DNA of 64,000 nucleotides, from contig NC_080168.1 in the NCBI RefSeq assembly GCF_950295315.1, forward strand, positions 67,031,254 through 67,095,253, read 5' to 3'. Below are positions 41,702 through 52,874 of this stretch, one piece after another (positions within the stretch are counted from its first letter, which is position 1; the number at the start of each line of letters is the position of its first letter). Both the position numbers and the translations under genes were made by a program. This stretch comes from Erinaceus europaeus (lineage: Eukaryota; Chordata; Mammalia; Eulipotyphla; Erinaceidae). Under the pieces are notes generated by a model, which saw nothing but the letters and a program-made list of their open reading frames with translations, had not been told where the DNA came from and ran no database searches.

Positions 41702-42170
41702 TGTTAGCGAGCAAAAATCAAACCACCATCCACTGCAAGGAAGCAAAAGATGTTTATTCACGAATTCGAATCTGGGCCAAGAGGTGACTGACAGCAGTCC
41801 ACCAGTTCGACCCCGAACAGGGCTCAAACCATGCAATGTATAGGATTTCTGAGTACATTCTGGGTGGAGAATATGCAAAACTAGAATTCTATCACACACT
41901 CAATAGCATTTTACAGAAAATGCAGGATCCAATCATTTCAGACATTGCAATACCCTAAGCAGCCTATAAGAATTGTCTAATTTCAAGCCTTTATGCAAAA
42001 TAGGGTCACCACACTTTCTCGTTGTCAGCCAAGACCACCTGGCTATCAACTCCCTCGACCTTGAGCAAATGGTTGGGTTTCAAGGACTTGGTTAGGCTAG
42101 CTATTCTCTTTAAGACAAACAACAGGTGGCTTACATCTTGGGGTGTGGGTTTTGTCTAGCCCCCCCTAGA
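41702..42170 (-). mobile_element. Probable ERV LTR (minus), ends not proven
   Basis: The left edge TGTTAGCGAGC would be the reversed LTR terminus (...GCTAACA). AATAAA lies on the minus strand at 41758-41753 within TTCGTGAATAAACATC. The upstream (right) part is AT-balanced, U3-like. The right end near the C-run at 42159-42166 is uncertain and I found no TSD. Unrelated to solo LTRs 1 and 2. Confidence 0.55.
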
Positions 42171-42515
42171 ATTACAGGAATTTTCCACTGCAGGCAGAAA
42201 AGCAACTATACTTACAACTCATGCTTAAAATTTTACTTAAAGCAATTCTAGAGTTACTGCTTCTAACAAGTGTGTCTTGTGTGTGCGCATGCATGCGAAC
42301 ATGTATAAAATGGGGACTGGGAGATAGCTTGCCCTGCCACATGCACCATGCCATGTCCATCAGCTTCTGTGCACCCCATGTGGTTCAGGGAGAGGCCCAG
42401 GGGCTCTCCATGTGGTGGCCAGGCCTCACACCATGACACTCTCACATCTGGGTGTTTGCACATGGTTCAAAGTGCTCTCACCCACATGAACTATCTCCTG
42501 GCAGTAAGAAGATTT
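42171..42515. other. Mostly unassigned stretch
   Basis: A weak group D-like head (GGGGACTGGGAGATAGCTTGCCCTGCC) at about 42312; otherwise nothing recognised. Confidence 0.35.
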
Positions 42516-42517
42516 TC

Positions 42518-42575
42518 CTTTCTTCCTTCCTTCCTTCCTTCCTTCCTTCCTTCCTTCATTTCTTCTTCTTCTTTT
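42518..42575 (+). repeat. (CCTT)n microsatellite
   Basis: CCTT units to 42556, then TTCTTCTT-rich. Confidence 0.93.
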
Positions 42576-42587
42576 TATTTTATTTTA

Positions 42588-42660
42588 TTATTACCACTAG
42601 GGTTATTGCTGGAGATCAGTGCCAGCACTACCAATCCACTGCTCCTGGAGGTGTGTGGCT
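42588..42660 (-). mobile_element. Group A SINE 3' fragment (minus)
   Basis: CACTAGGGTTATTGCTGGAGATCAGTGCCAGC and CAATCCACTGCTCCTGGAGG; the (CCTT)n to its left is its tail. Confidence 0.8.
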
Positions 42661-42679
42661 ATTCTGGCTATTCTTTTTC

Positions 42680-42725
<46 letters not shown>

Positions 42726-42733
42726 ATCTTTCT
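42680..42733 (+). repeat. (CTTT)n microsatellite
   Basis: About 50 bp of CTTT with a few CTAT units, between two group A SINE parts. Confidence 0.93.
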
Positions 42734-42734
42734 A

Positions 42735-43010
42735 TTTTTTTATTAAAATTTTAAAAATATTTTATTTATTTATTTTTCCCTTTTTTGCCCTTTTAATTGT
42801 TGGAATTATTATTGTTGTTGTTATTGATGTCATCATTGTTAGATAGGACAGAGAGAAATAGAGAGAGGAGGGGATGACAGAGAGGTGGAGAGAAAGACAC
42901 CTGCAAACCTGCTTCACCACTTGTGAAGCTACTCTCGTGCAGGTGGGGAGCCAGGGGCTCAAACCAGGATCCTTAAGCCAGTCCTTGCACTTTGCACCAC
43001 ATGCACTGAT
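42735..43010 (-). mobile_element. Group A SINE (minus)
   Basis: ATTTTATTTATTTATTTTTCCC, TTGTTAGATAGGACAGAGAGAAATAGAG, CCTGCAAACCTGCTTCACCACTTGTG and TTTGCACCACATGCACTG. Confidence 0.88.
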
Positions 43011-43014
43011 CGAA

Positions 43015-43178
43015 ATTGTCTGGCCAGGGAAAGAGCTCAACCTGTTAGAACAGAGCTGGCATGCCTGAGCACTGGAGGCCCAGCATTAGCCCCTGACACC
43101 ATCATATATGCTGAGCAGAGCTCCTGTCCCCCCCCCCTTCCTCCCTCACACTCTAATAAATAAAAACATAATAAATAA
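43015..43178 (+). mobile_element. Group D/B-like SINE (plus)
   Basis: GGCCAGGGAAAGAGCTCAACCTG, GGCATGCCTGAGCACTGGAGGCCCAGC, GCTGAGCAGAGCTCC and TAATAAATAAAAACATAATAAATAAA. Confidence 0.65.
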
Positions 43179-43194
43179 AACTACTTCAGAAAAC

Positions 43195-43385
43195 CCCCCG
43201 GGAGCAGACTGCACACAATACTACACACGAGGAGCTGGGTTCAAAGGCCTGAGTTCAAGCTCCCGCTCCCCACTTGATGTGGGGGGAGAGCTTCATAAGC
43301 GGGGAAGTAGGTTAGCAGTGTCTCCCCTCTCTCTCTCCCTCTCTATCTCCTCTCCCCTCTTTCTTGCTCACTCCAGTTGTGATGA
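43195..43385 (+). mobile_element. Group A-like SINE (plus), diverged
   Basis: GAGTTCAAGCTCCCGCTCCCC, GGGGGGAGAGCTTCATAAGCGGGGAAGTAGG and CT-rich middle. Confidence 0.65.
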
Positions 43386-43678
43386 GAGTTGGGCTGGGTT
43401 CTTCCAACCTCTTCCCCCTCTCCAAAGAAGGAAGGACCAAGGCATTCCTGCAGCAGTCTGTCTGTTTCTTGTCTGGGCTTCACTGTTTAGGGCAGGCTTC
43501 TAGATTGAAAGGGAGACAGAGGAAGAGACCCCTGCGACACCGCAGGGCCCCCAGCTGGCTGTGGCGGGCCAGGCGCCCTCCCAAGTGCACTGCTTGGTGT
43601 TCCCAGTGCTGTGTCTAAGGGCAGGCTTGGGCGAGACTGACCTGGACCACTCGTCTAGGAGCCTGTGATTAGACCCTT

Positions 43679-43925
43679 GTTTTATTTTATTTTATTTTAT
43701 TTTATCTTATTTTGTCACCAGGGTTATAGGTGGGATTCAGTGCCAGGACAGTGACCCCATCACCCCCAGCACTTTTGCCAGTGTGTGACACAGAGGGAGA
43801 GTGAGACAGGGTGAAGGGGACAAACCTGTAGCCCTGCTTCACCACCTGTGAAACTTCCTTCCTGCAGGAAGGGGCTGGGGGCTTGAACCTAGGTTTGAAC
43901 CACACCACCACCCCTATCTGAGCCC
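43679..43925 (-). mobile_element. Group A SINE (minus) with (TTTTA)n tail
   Basis: (TTTTA)n at 43679-43712, CACCAGGGTTATAGGTGGGATTCAGTGCC, GACACAGAGGGAGAGTGAGACAGG, CCTGCTTCACCACCTGTGAAAC and TGAACCACACCACCACCCC. Confidence 0.8.
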
Positions 43926-45943
43926 AATTCGTGGCAGGGAAACTCAGGAAATGCCATGCTTCTGGGTGCCCCAGGGGAGACAGCCTTGGGGCCCAGAAAG
44001 TGTGGAGCCTGCCCCTGCTGAGCTGCCCTGGGGGCAGGCTGCTGCAGCTTGATGTTTAATCAAGAGCATTGGACTGGACTTCATTTCATGCCAGAGTGGG
44101 CTGTCATTTAAGGTCATGGGGACAGTGAACCTCATGGGGAAAATACAGACAAAAACTGGAGCTTTTGATTTCAAAACAAATTAAAAGCATCTGTCAGTGA
44201 GCAAGAGAAACAGCCCCTCCCAACCTGACGCTGGTCTGAGGCGAGGGGACAAGTCACCCCAAGCAAAGAACTCAGAAAGGAGGGCAGGTGGAGTGGAGGG
44301 GGGTTTTGTGGTCCTGGTACATAATGATGATGGCCCTAACTTGGGGTGCGAGGATGATGCAGACACCTGTGCTGGTGAGAGGAGAAACTGCACCCATGAG
44401 CCAAGAACTGTATTTGAACCCTTAACCTCCCGACAGTAAAGGGGAAAATAGAAGATGCAGGACCCCTGTGCCCTGGGGGAACCCCAAGCTCTGCTGGGGA
44501 AGGCCAGCTCTAGTAAAAAGGATCACAGAGGTCAGAGCGGAGCCCAAGGCCCCTGCGGCCTGAGTCTGCAGAGACCCTGGCTGGTCCTGTACTGGCAGGA
44601 GGGGCTTTGCTTCCCTGCAGTGCAGTTGCCATGAAAATAAGGAGAAAGGACAGGAAGGGACTTGGTCACCCAGTGCCCGACAGGGACAGGTGTGTGGAGA
44701 GGTACCCGGCCTCAGTGTCAAGGGGGGTAATGTTTGCACATCAGAGCCAGGAGGAAATGCCACCTGACACTAGGGAGACAACATTAGGGTGACTAATGAT
44801 GGCACCCGCCCTAGCAGGGCATGGAGACTGGGAGTGGTTAGTCCACTGCTGGGGAGATGAGAGGGTGCAGTGAGGCAAGGGACAGTGAGAAACAGCTGCC
44901 CTGGGGAAGGGGCGGGGGCTCTGACCCTCCTGGGGGAGACCTCTGGAATGACAGACGGCAAGAAACACAGGCACTTATGGATGGGTACACTTGATGTCTG
45001 CGAAGGAGAGAAAGCAGGGCAGAGACTCAGAGAGGTGGCTGCAGAGAGGTGCTCAGAGAGGTGTTTGTTTGTTTTGGAGCGACAGAAAGAGATGAAAGAG
45101 ACAATAGTACCCAAGCTTCCCTCAGAGGGTGGAGGCTGGGCCCCGTCCTGGTGAGCTGTCTCCACAGCCGCCACTTTACACGCCATGTTCAGCTGCAAAG
45201 GAGAGAAGGAGAGGGTGTGGTGGCGGCAGGAGAGAAACCAGCTTCCCAGAGCTTGAGGGGAAAAGGAAGACCAGCAAGATTGAGGGTCCCTGTGCAGACT
45301 CGCCTGCACTCGGGAGATCTCTGTGACTCATTTCCCTTAGAAAAGGGTGACTGTCACTTGGTCCAGGGCTTCTCTAGAATGCGGTTCCTCAGACTAGTTA
45401 GCTCAATGTTGAAAAAAAGAAAAGAAAAATCCTCCCCAAAAAGGCATGTTTTGAGGTGGTATTCTGCTACCCTTCACTTACACAGTGTGAGCAAGATGAG
45501 CCAGCTTCACTGTATTTTGAACTTAATGGTGGATTGATCATCTCAGTCAACCAGTGATGCACTGGAAGCCTGTTATTAATATCATAGAACAACTTTCTTG
45601 TGTGTCAGTCCTTTCTTCATTGGTATCCTTAGCAGAAACATTCAGACTTATTAAGAAAATCATTTAAAAAGAGAAGCCACATGTGACAGAGTTTGCAAGC
45701 ACATACTTGATTTTCTGTGTTGGTTGTAATCAGGCCCCAGACTTGATCTGTGCTGTGTGTGTATGGTGGTGGTGGTGGGGGGGTGTGGTGATTTGAGTGC
45801 TATAGCTCCTTGACTGGCCTGGCCATGCAAGAGAAGAACAAATGCCTACTGTGTGTATTATCACTTGGCAGACTTGGGAGCTTCCATCCAGAAACCATTT
45901 TAAAGTAAAGCTTATAGCTGAGTGTACTTAAAAATATCACCTT
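43926..45943. other. Unassigned 2-kb stretch
   Basis: The longest repeat-free block in the window. Overlapping frames of 110-180 codons occur on both strands at 44770-45537 with no recognisable domain. A GGT repeat lies at about 45763-45790. Confidence 0.4.
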
Positions 45944-45944
45944 A

Positions 45945-46065
45945 GAATGGGAGACAGAACAGAGGTTCTGCAAAGAACTCACCTACCTGAGGCTCTGAGG
46001 CCTCAATTTCCATCCCCAGCACCACCACCAGCCAGAGCTCAGCAGGGCTCTGGGTAAAATAATAA
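45945..46065 (+). mobile_element. Group B SINE (plus)
   Basis: GGGAGACAGAACAGAGGTTCTGCAAAG head, CTCAATTTCCATCCCCAGCACCACCACC, AGAGCTCAGCAGGGCTCTGGG and AATAATAATAAC end. Confidence 0.87.
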
Positions 46066-46082
46066 TAACAATAGTTACTAAT

Positions 46083-46235
46083 AATGGGCTGGGCAGACAG
46101 CACAGTTTCTAAACTCTCCTGCCTGAGGTTCTGAAGTTCCAGGTTCAATCCCCAGCACCACCATCATCCAGAGCTGAGCAGGGCTCTGGTGCTTCTGTCT
46201 TTATCTCTCCTCATTAAGTGATGAAATAAGTAGGA
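46083..46235 (+). mobile_element. Group B SINE (plus)
   Basis: GGGCTGGGCAGACAGCACAGTTTC head, TCCAGGTTCAATCCCCAGCACCACC, AGAGCTGAGCAGGGCTCTGG and TCATTAAGTGATG end. Confidence 0.87.
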
Positions 46236-46247
46236 AACATTTTTTGT

Positions 46248-46250
46248 CTT

Positions 46251-46288
<38 letters not shown>
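46248..46288 (+). repeat. (GT)n microsatellite
   Basis: About 20 uninterrupted GT units. Confidence 0.96.
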
Positions 46289-46289
<1 letters not shown>

Positions 46290-46811
46290 CGGGGACAGAG
46301 AGGGAAACCCCAAAGAAGAGAGGATTCGTAAGAAGGGGAAGGGAAGGGTTGACAAGCAGTGGCTGGAGGGTAGAGACAGTCTGTCCAGACAGGAAGAGCC
46401 AGCTCTCCCTTGCCCTGGTCCCTTTCTGCATCCTGGAACACAGGCATCTGCTAAGCTGTAGAATACTCCACAGTTTTCCTGGCCCTGTGAAGAGGGGTCT
46501 CTGGAATTCCAGGACTCCCTTTCCTGGGGGTGGGGGGTTTTCTCTGGTCCAGGGCTCATTTGGGTTTCTCTGGGTCTGGAGACATTGATTTAGGGACTGG
46601 TCTCATGCTGCACTGTCAGCAGCCTGTGAGGACCTTCTGTGTCCCCCGGTGACCTTCTGTCCTCCCCCCCCCACCCACTGTGTCTGCACATGGCCTTCCC
46701 AGGAAGGCAGACAGCCAGTCAGCCAGTCAGCCAGCCTGCAGCCACTCTTGAACCTGGGGGATCCAGGTCTGTGGGTCAAGCTTGGGCCACGGGGAGGGAT
46801 GGGACTGGTGG
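46289..46811. other. Unassigned stretch
   Basis: Short tandem CAGTCAGC repeat at about 46713-46737; otherwise nothing recognised. Confidence 0.4.
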
Positions 46812-47150
46812 AGCAATATTGTAGTGCCCCTCCCCCTCCCTCTCTCTCTTTCTCTTCCCCTTCCCCCCCCCCTCCCCTCTCTCCCTTGTTTCTCTCTCTT
46901 CCTCTCTTTTTCTCTCTCCCTCTCTCTCCCCTCCCTCTCATCCACTCCCTCTTTCCCCCTCTCCCTTGTTTCTCTCCCTCTCTCTGTCTCTCCCCCACAC
47001 TCCTCCATTTCTCTCTCTCCTTCCCTCTTACCCCTCTTCTTCTCTCTCTCCCTTGTCTCTCTCCCTCTCTCTCTGTCTCTCCCCCTATCCCTACCATCCC
47101 CCGTTTCTCTCCCTCCCTCTTTTCCCCTCTCCCTCTCCTCAGCCCTAAAA
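46812..47150 (+). repeat. 340-bp homopyrimidine-biased tract
   Basis: Nearly pure C/T on plus (purine on minus) with sparse A and G; TCTCCC- and CTCT-type units repeat without fixed period. The 140-195-codon frames across it are low-complexity artefacts. Confidence 0.92.
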
Positions 47151-47793
47151 GTAGAGAGCAGAAGTTGGGTGGGGCCCGCTCTGGGTTCATCCTCAGGCTT
47201 TGATTAAAGCAGCTCCATCCTGGGGAGGGCAGATTCTCAGGGCTTGTGCAGGCCCTGCATCTTCTTGCTGGCTCTCTGTCCCCTGCTCACAGCTCCTAGA
47301 GGGCTAAGTGAACTCATGTCCGCAAGGACCTGTGCATGGAGGTCAGACTTGCCTGCGAGTCACCCGCAAGCCTGTGGCAGGCCCTGGTGACAGGGGGAGA
47401 AGCTGCCTGTGATGGCCCCTCAGTCACCCTGTTCCTGCTGTGACGAGCCCCAAATTCATTCTATTCTGAGCCGCACGGCTGCCACTGCTGTCTGCAGATG
47501 ACTGTGTGCGACAACCTGTCTCTGCACACAATTCCTGTCAGCAGCACAATGCAGCTTTTCAGAGGCATATCGGCAGGAATCAGGGATTCCTGGAGTTAAT
47601 TCAGAATGCCCTTGCCTGTGACTTTGGCACCTTTGTGAGGTGGTCCTCAGAGGCCCTGGGCAGGGTCCCTGCTCACAGACACCCCCCCGCCAGCACAGAG
47701 CCCCTGACATTTTCACTTACCTCACAGCTACAGGACAGCCCAGTGGGAGCTTAGAAAGATGGGGGGGGGGGTTACTAGGCACAAGGACCAGAT
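47151..47793. other. Unassigned stretch
   Basis: Nothing recognised; an 11-base G-run at about 47761-47771. Confidence 0.4.
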
Positions 47794-47794
47794 C

Positions 47795-47987
47795 CAGGCT
47801 TGTGGGGAGGGGTGGTGGTGGTTCACAAGTGGTGAAGCAGGGCTGTATGTGTCTCTCTCTCTTCTTCAGTTCCTCTCTGTCCTATCAAGTAAAGAAGAAA
47901 AACAGGAAAAAATGGCCAGCAGGTGCAATGGATTCCTACTGCCAGCACCAAGCCCCAACTATAACCCTGGGGGCAGTGAGAGAGGGT
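47795..47987 (+). mobile_element. Group A SINE (plus), internal deletion
   Basis: GGTTCACAAGTGGTGAAGCAGGGCTG, CTGTCCTATCAAGTAAAG and body AATGGCCAGCAGGTGCAATGGATTC to ATAACCCTGGGGGC. Confidence 0.82.
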
Positions 47988-47989
47988 GG

Positions 47990-48165
47990 GGGGCTGTGAG
48001 GTAATTCCCGTGGTAGAGTGCACTCCTTGCCACTCACCAGGCCCTGGGTTTGAACCCCAGATGGCACCAGGAGAGCTCCATGGACAGTGGGACAGTGCTG
48101 TGGTGTCTCTGTGTCTTCCCCCCTCCTGCTCTGTCTGAAACAGATATTTTTAAAAGGAGTAGACT
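47990..48165 (+). mobile_element. Group D SINE (plus)
   Basis: GGGGCTGTGAGGTAATTCCCGTGGTAGAGTGCAC head, CCCTGGGTTTGAACCCCAG, GGACAGTGCTGTGGTGTCTC and GTCTGAAACAGAT. Confidence 0.72.
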
Positions 48166-49262
48166 CATGGACATGCCGAAGGAAGGAAGAAAAAGAAAGG
48201 AAGGAAGAGAAAGAGAGGAAGAAAGATAAAAGAGAAGGTGGGGACAAGTCAGCAGTGTCTTGCAGAGTCCTGCCCTTCTTATCGTACTTCATCTCTAGTT
48301 GTCTGAGAGACAGCCACCATTTCTCCTTTAGTTACCTTGATAAAAGTGTGACCTCAGTGCTGAGTCCCAGTAGGGGGCCCTTCTGGTCTTGGAAGGGCTC
48401 AGACAGAAGCACCCCCACCCTGCTGTGACCTGTTCCCCTGGGGAAGCCATTCTTTCCAGCCTATCATATCTCTAAGGGGTTATCTTGAGGAAGAGAGGTA
48501 CAGAGCCCCACTCTGGTGTGGGGGTGTGGGCAGTGTGTGGTGTCGGGAGCCCGGGAGCCGGGAGCCCGGGAGAATAAGTCCTGGGCCAAGCCTTCCCGGG
48601 GCGGAGGTCTGTGCTGCTCCGGACATGAGCTGCGAGTCTGAGTCCGTCTATGCTGAGGCATCCTCAGGAACACCACAGAGCTGCCTTCACGGCCCCATCC
48701 ACTGAAGTCCTGGCTATGACTGTTGGCCTTTGATCCTCCTGCCCAGGCCCTGCATTTCCACCCCCTTTCAGTCACACTCTGCTCTCCTCTCCCTTGTCGG
48801 CTCCTCCATACCGAGCTGCACTGTGGAAGACTCTTGTGCATTTATTTGTTCTTTTTACCTCTCTCCCCTTCAGCTTTTCAATCCATAACTTGATGATCCA
48901 GTGTTAAAACTGCTCCCATTTGCTCTGAGCCTCCTCTCTGACCCTTTTCCTTGAAATTTCTCTCCACTTGAGGATTTTTTTTTTAATCTCACCACGTCCT
49001 GACCTCCTGAAAATAAACAAGACTTCATTGCTCTAGTTACATTGACTGAGGCTTCTTTTTTTTTTTTTTTTTCTTTTTCCTGTTCCTACAAGGACACATG
49101 TATCTCCCATGTACCCTGCCAAGTTGAGAAGGCTGACCATGCAGAGCATGTGAGCACAGGTTACAGCACGAGTTGATAGGCACTGCTGTGTAGCCATTGC
49201 GGGTACCCTCCTAGCTCCATTCTGCCCACTCTCCTGCAGAGCACTGCTTCTGATGTTCACGG
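48166..49262. other. Unassigned stretch with GGGAGCC repeat
   Basis: Purine-rich run at 48178-48240, a small tandem of GGGAGCCC/GGGAGCCG at 48545-48573 and a T-run at 49056-49072. No gene recognised. Confidence 0.4.
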
Positions 49263-49298
49263 CTTTGTTTGTTTGTTTGTTTGTTTGTTTGTTTGTGG
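49263..49298 (+). repeat. (GTTT)n microsatellite (SINE tail)
   Basis: Seven to eight GTTT units, the reversed AAAC tail of the adjacent SINE. Confidence 0.93.
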
Positions 49299-49582
49299 TT
49301 ACCATCAGGGTTATCAGGAGGACTCAGTGCTGGCACAACGAACAGTGGAGCCTTTCCTTCCCTCACCTCCCCTTCCCTTTCCTTTCCTTTTTTTTCCTTT
49401 TTACAGGACAGAGAGAAATCGAGAGGGGAGGGGACACAGGTAGACAGACACCTGCAATCCTGCTTCACTGCTCACGAAGCTTTCTCCCTGCAGGTGAGGA
49501 GTGGGGGCTGAAACTCGGAGGGTCCTTACACATGGTGATATGTGTGCTTACCTGGGTGTAGCACCACCCGGGCCCGCCGACA
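49299..49582 (-). mobile_element. Group A SINE (minus)
   Basis: CATCAGGGTTATCAGGAGGACTCAGTGC, TTTACAGGACAGAGAGAAATCGAG, CTTTCTCCCTGCAGGTGAGGAG and TAGCACCACCCGGGCCCG. Confidence 0.87.
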
Positions 49583-50117
49583 TGTTTTTAAAGATGCATT
49601 TATTAGTGAGAAGAGAGCACTCTGGCACAAGTGATGTCAGGGGCTGAAGCAGAAACTTTGTGCCACTGCACCCCCTGTGAGGGGCCCCTCTCTGGATGCT
49701 ATCTCAGAGGCCCTTGGTACCTGCTGGCTCCCCCACCGACAGAGCTCAGTCTTCCGGCCCAGGAGGACTATGCACTCAGCTGCTGTCCCCCCCTGCCCCC
49801 GCAGATTAGACACATGAGTCCTGGCTCATTTCCATGGTGACACTGGACCCCAGGAAGGTGGAATCACACACAGATGTGTCCTGGCATTGTTGGGGCAGTG
49901 AGGAGGCTGCGTAGCCTGTCCGGCGTTGAGAGCTGTTGCAGGGTACCACTGCCCACCACGCATCCCCACACCAGCCCTTGCCCGTGCCCCCAGGGCCAGT
50001 CAGTGCCCCCTCTCTGGAGAACCAGTGAGAGGAGCAGCCCAGTTCAGAGGGGCACATTGCCTCCCTCAGACAGAGCCCACCTCTCAGGATGCTCTGCTCA
50101 CTTGGTCTTTTTATTTC
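49583..50117. other. Unassigned stretch
   Basis: Nothing recognised. Confidence 0.4.
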
Positions 50118-50118
50118 T

Positions 50119-50400
50119 GCTTTTTTTTTTTTTTTTTTTTTTTTTTTTCCACCAGGGTCATTGCTGGACTTTGGTACCGACACTGCTCCTGGTGATCATT
50201 TTTTTCCATTTTATTTGACAGGACAGAGAGAAATTGAGAGGGGAAGGGGAGACAGAGAAACAGAGATACCTGCAGCCCTGTTTCACCACTCCAGAATGCT
50301 TCCCCCCTGCAGGTGGGGAACAGGGGCCCAAACCCAGGTCCTTGTGCAAGGTAACATGTGTGCTTATTAACAGGGTGTACCAGTGCCCCCTGTCCCCCTT
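50119..50400 (-). mobile_element. Group A SINE (minus) with T30 tail
   Basis: A run of about 29 T at 50120-50148, CACCAGGGTCATTGCTGGACTTTGG, TTGACAGGACAGAGAG, CCCCCTGCAGGTGGGGAAC and a head complement at GTACCAGTGCCCC. Confidence 0.9.
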
Positions 50401-51060
50401 GTCCTCCTCCTCCTCTTTTTCTTTTATGGGGCTTTAGCTGCTCCCGGCTAATCTGTTCATTAACAGAGAGAGGGAGAGACAGAGACCGAGCAGAGACATG
50501 GCATGACACAGCAGCAGGTCTTCCCTGGTGCCTTAGCATGTGCCCTGTGGTGCTGGGTCTGACCTGGGCTGAACACGTGACTGGGTGAGCTCTCAGATTC
50601 CAGAGCCTGGCCTCCTGAGGGAAGGGGAGCTTGATGCCTGGCTGCCATGGCGACAGGATGACGCAGTGTCTGCAGGTTTGGGAAAGGTTGATGGCAGGAG
50701 AGAGAGAAGCAGCTGGGCATTTGGAAGGGGCCCAGGGACCAGGGGATGCTTCTGACATGGGGAGCCCAGAGCCTTGGCCTACACTGGAGGGTCTGTGACC
50801 ACATGAGTGGCTGGCTCCCAGGTGGGGACAGAGGGGCCTCTGAGTACGTTCTGGATCCTGATGGGTGCCCCCATGTCTACCTGGCCTTTCAGAAGGCCAG
50901 GAGGCCCTGTCCCAGTCTCCCTTGCTCGTATGGTAGTGCCCTTCCTGGATACTTGCTGCAGGCCCTGGCTCCCTGGCACACCAAGCCCAAGTGTCAACTC
51001 AGAGGGCACCCTGCCTCCACGACCCACCCACTGGCCTAGAGTCCTTCCCACTCAGGGCAC
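50401..51060. other. Unassigned stretch
   Basis: Nothing recognised; low-level GA-rich piece at 50463-50490. Confidence 0.4.
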
Positions 51061-51258
51061 CTTTTTTTTTTTTTTTTTGGATAGAGATGGAAAGAAATAG
51101 AGAAGGAGAAAGAGACAGAGAGACACCTGCAGCCCTACTTCACCACTTATGAAGCTTTCCCCCTACAGGTGGGGAGCAGGGACTTAAACCTGGGTCCTTG
51201 TGTACTGTAATGTGTGCGCTTAATTAACCAGGTATGCCACCACCCAGTCCCAGCCTTT
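51061..51258 (-). mobile_element. Group A-short SINE (minus)
   Basis: T18 run, GGATAGAGATGGAAAG, CACCTGCAGCCCTACTTCACCACTTATG, CCCCCTACAGGTGGGGAGC and TTAACCAGGTATGCCACCACCCAGTCCC. Confidence 0.92.
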
Positions 51259-51622
51259 GTCTCTGCTCCAGGGGGAGGGCTGCTCCAAGGTCCCCGGGGT
51301 CCCCCACCCCTACCCCCTGTACCGGGGTGGGTGCTCTGCAGGGCCAGCCATGGCTGAGCACATGGTCGAGGACCCTCCAGGCCGTGTGTGGACGTGGGCC
51401 CTTCTTGTGCTGGAGCTGTGAGATGGGAGGGAGGCAGAGGGCTCCTGCCCTGTGGGGCCAGTTAGACGGAGGGAGGGCCAGAACCATTGGACTGACTCAA
51501 TGGTAGGAGCAACAGGCAAGACAGCTCTCGGGCTCGGCCTCACCTCCTTCCACAGCACATGGTGGGGGCCCCAGCTCCCCTTTACAAAGAAAGGTGCAGA
51601 TGCCCAGGTCACGACTCTTAGA
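51259..51622. other. Unassigned GC-rich stretch
   Basis: Nothing recognised. Confidence 0.4.
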
Positions 51623-51624
51623 AA

Positions 51625-51785
51625 AGAGTGTTCAGTCGGGCAAGGTGGCAGTCCTGTGAGTACCCACACCACCATGTGCACAGGGAGCAGGTCTGCAGCT
51701 CAGTATCTCTTGCCCCCTCTCCTCTTTCAGTTTCTCTCAGTCCTATCAGGTATAATAAAATGAAAAAGAAAAAGAAACGGCAGCA
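51625..51785 (+). mobile_element. Group A SINE (plus), shortened
   Basis: TCAGTCGGGCAAGGTGGCAGTCC head, GGGAGCAGGTCTGCAGC, TCAGTTTCTCTCAGTCCTATCAGGTATAATAAAATG and AAAAAGAAAAAG end. Confidence 0.75.
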
Positions 51786-52582
51786 CAGATCTTTAGGATG
51801 TGACCGGTCTCCCGGCACCCAAGCTGTCCACAGCCGGACAGGAGTCCCCCCTATGGGCTAGCTCTGCCATGTTCTCGGAAACATGGGTTCCTGTGCCCTA
51901 GAGCTCCGTCCATACATTGAACCCAGCTGGAAAACATGGACATTGCTCCGAAGTGTTGTCAATCATCATCAGTTTTTCCCTAGCTCCCTCTCATGGATTC
52001 TAAACATGTTCTCTCTCCTGCTTCAGCTTAGTCACAGATCTAAATCGCAGATGAGACCTTTGCATCCTGATTCCCAGCTCCTCTAGTCTTTTATGCCCAC
52101 AGCAAAAGCATGTCTTGGAAAGGCCCCAGGCATGGGTAGTGAGCTCCTAGCAAGTCTGGGGGGCCAGAGGGCCCTGGTCCATGAGGCCACTTCCCCCTGG
52201 GCTGGCAGGGTGGGTAGTGGGGGCAGTGGACCACACTTCCCTCTCTGACTCAGAAAAAGACTTGGCCCTTCCAGGTCTTGCTGTCCAGTCTGGAACCGGA
52301 TCCTCTGCCGAATCTCTCCATCCAGACACTCCAAGCTCCTTCTGGAGACTCCTCCCTTCAGATTAGCCTCAGACTGACAATGTGACCCTGAGTCCTGCTT
52401 GTTCTGTCTCCTTGTTGTCTCTGCACACAGTTTCACTACTTTTGTGCGGGGGAGGGGGGAGGCATGCACACACCGAGAGAGCACAGGAGCTTCCCCCAGT
52501 GACATGGGGCTCCCCACCCACCCAGCCACCTGTCTGCCCCCTCCCTTGCACACTTGGATTCTTTTATTTTCTTTCCCACTTT
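51786..52582. other. Unassigned stretch
   Basis: Nothing recognised. Confidence 0.4.
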
Positions 52583-52584
52583 GT

Positions 52585-52857
52585 TTCTAAAGATTTACTT
52601 ATTTTATTTTTTAAATGGTTTTATAATATTTATTTATTTATTCATTCCCTTTTTTGTTACCCTTGTTTTTTATTGTTGTACTTATTGATGTCGTTGTTGT
52701 TGGATAGGACAGAGAAAAATGGAGAGAGGAGGGGAAGACAGCTTGTGAAGTGACTCCTCTGCAGTTGGGGAGCTGGGCGCTCAAACCGGGATCCTTACAC
52801 TGGTCCTTGTGCTTTGCACCACCTATGCTTAACCCGCTACACTACTGCCCAACTCCC
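52585..52857 (-). mobile_element. Group A SINE (minus), internal deletion
   Basis: TTTATTTATTTATTCATTCCC, TTGTTGTTGGATAGGACAGAG, GGGAAGACAGCTTGTGAAGTG (the CCTGCAGACC block is deleted) and GCTACACTACTGCCCAACTCCCC. Confidence 0.88.
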
Positions 52858-52874
52858 CTTATTTTCCTTCTTCC

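Noticed and set aside
44770..45537. Frames of 160-180 codons on both strands
   Set aside because: No recognisable motif, and the two strands compete; not enough to call a gene.
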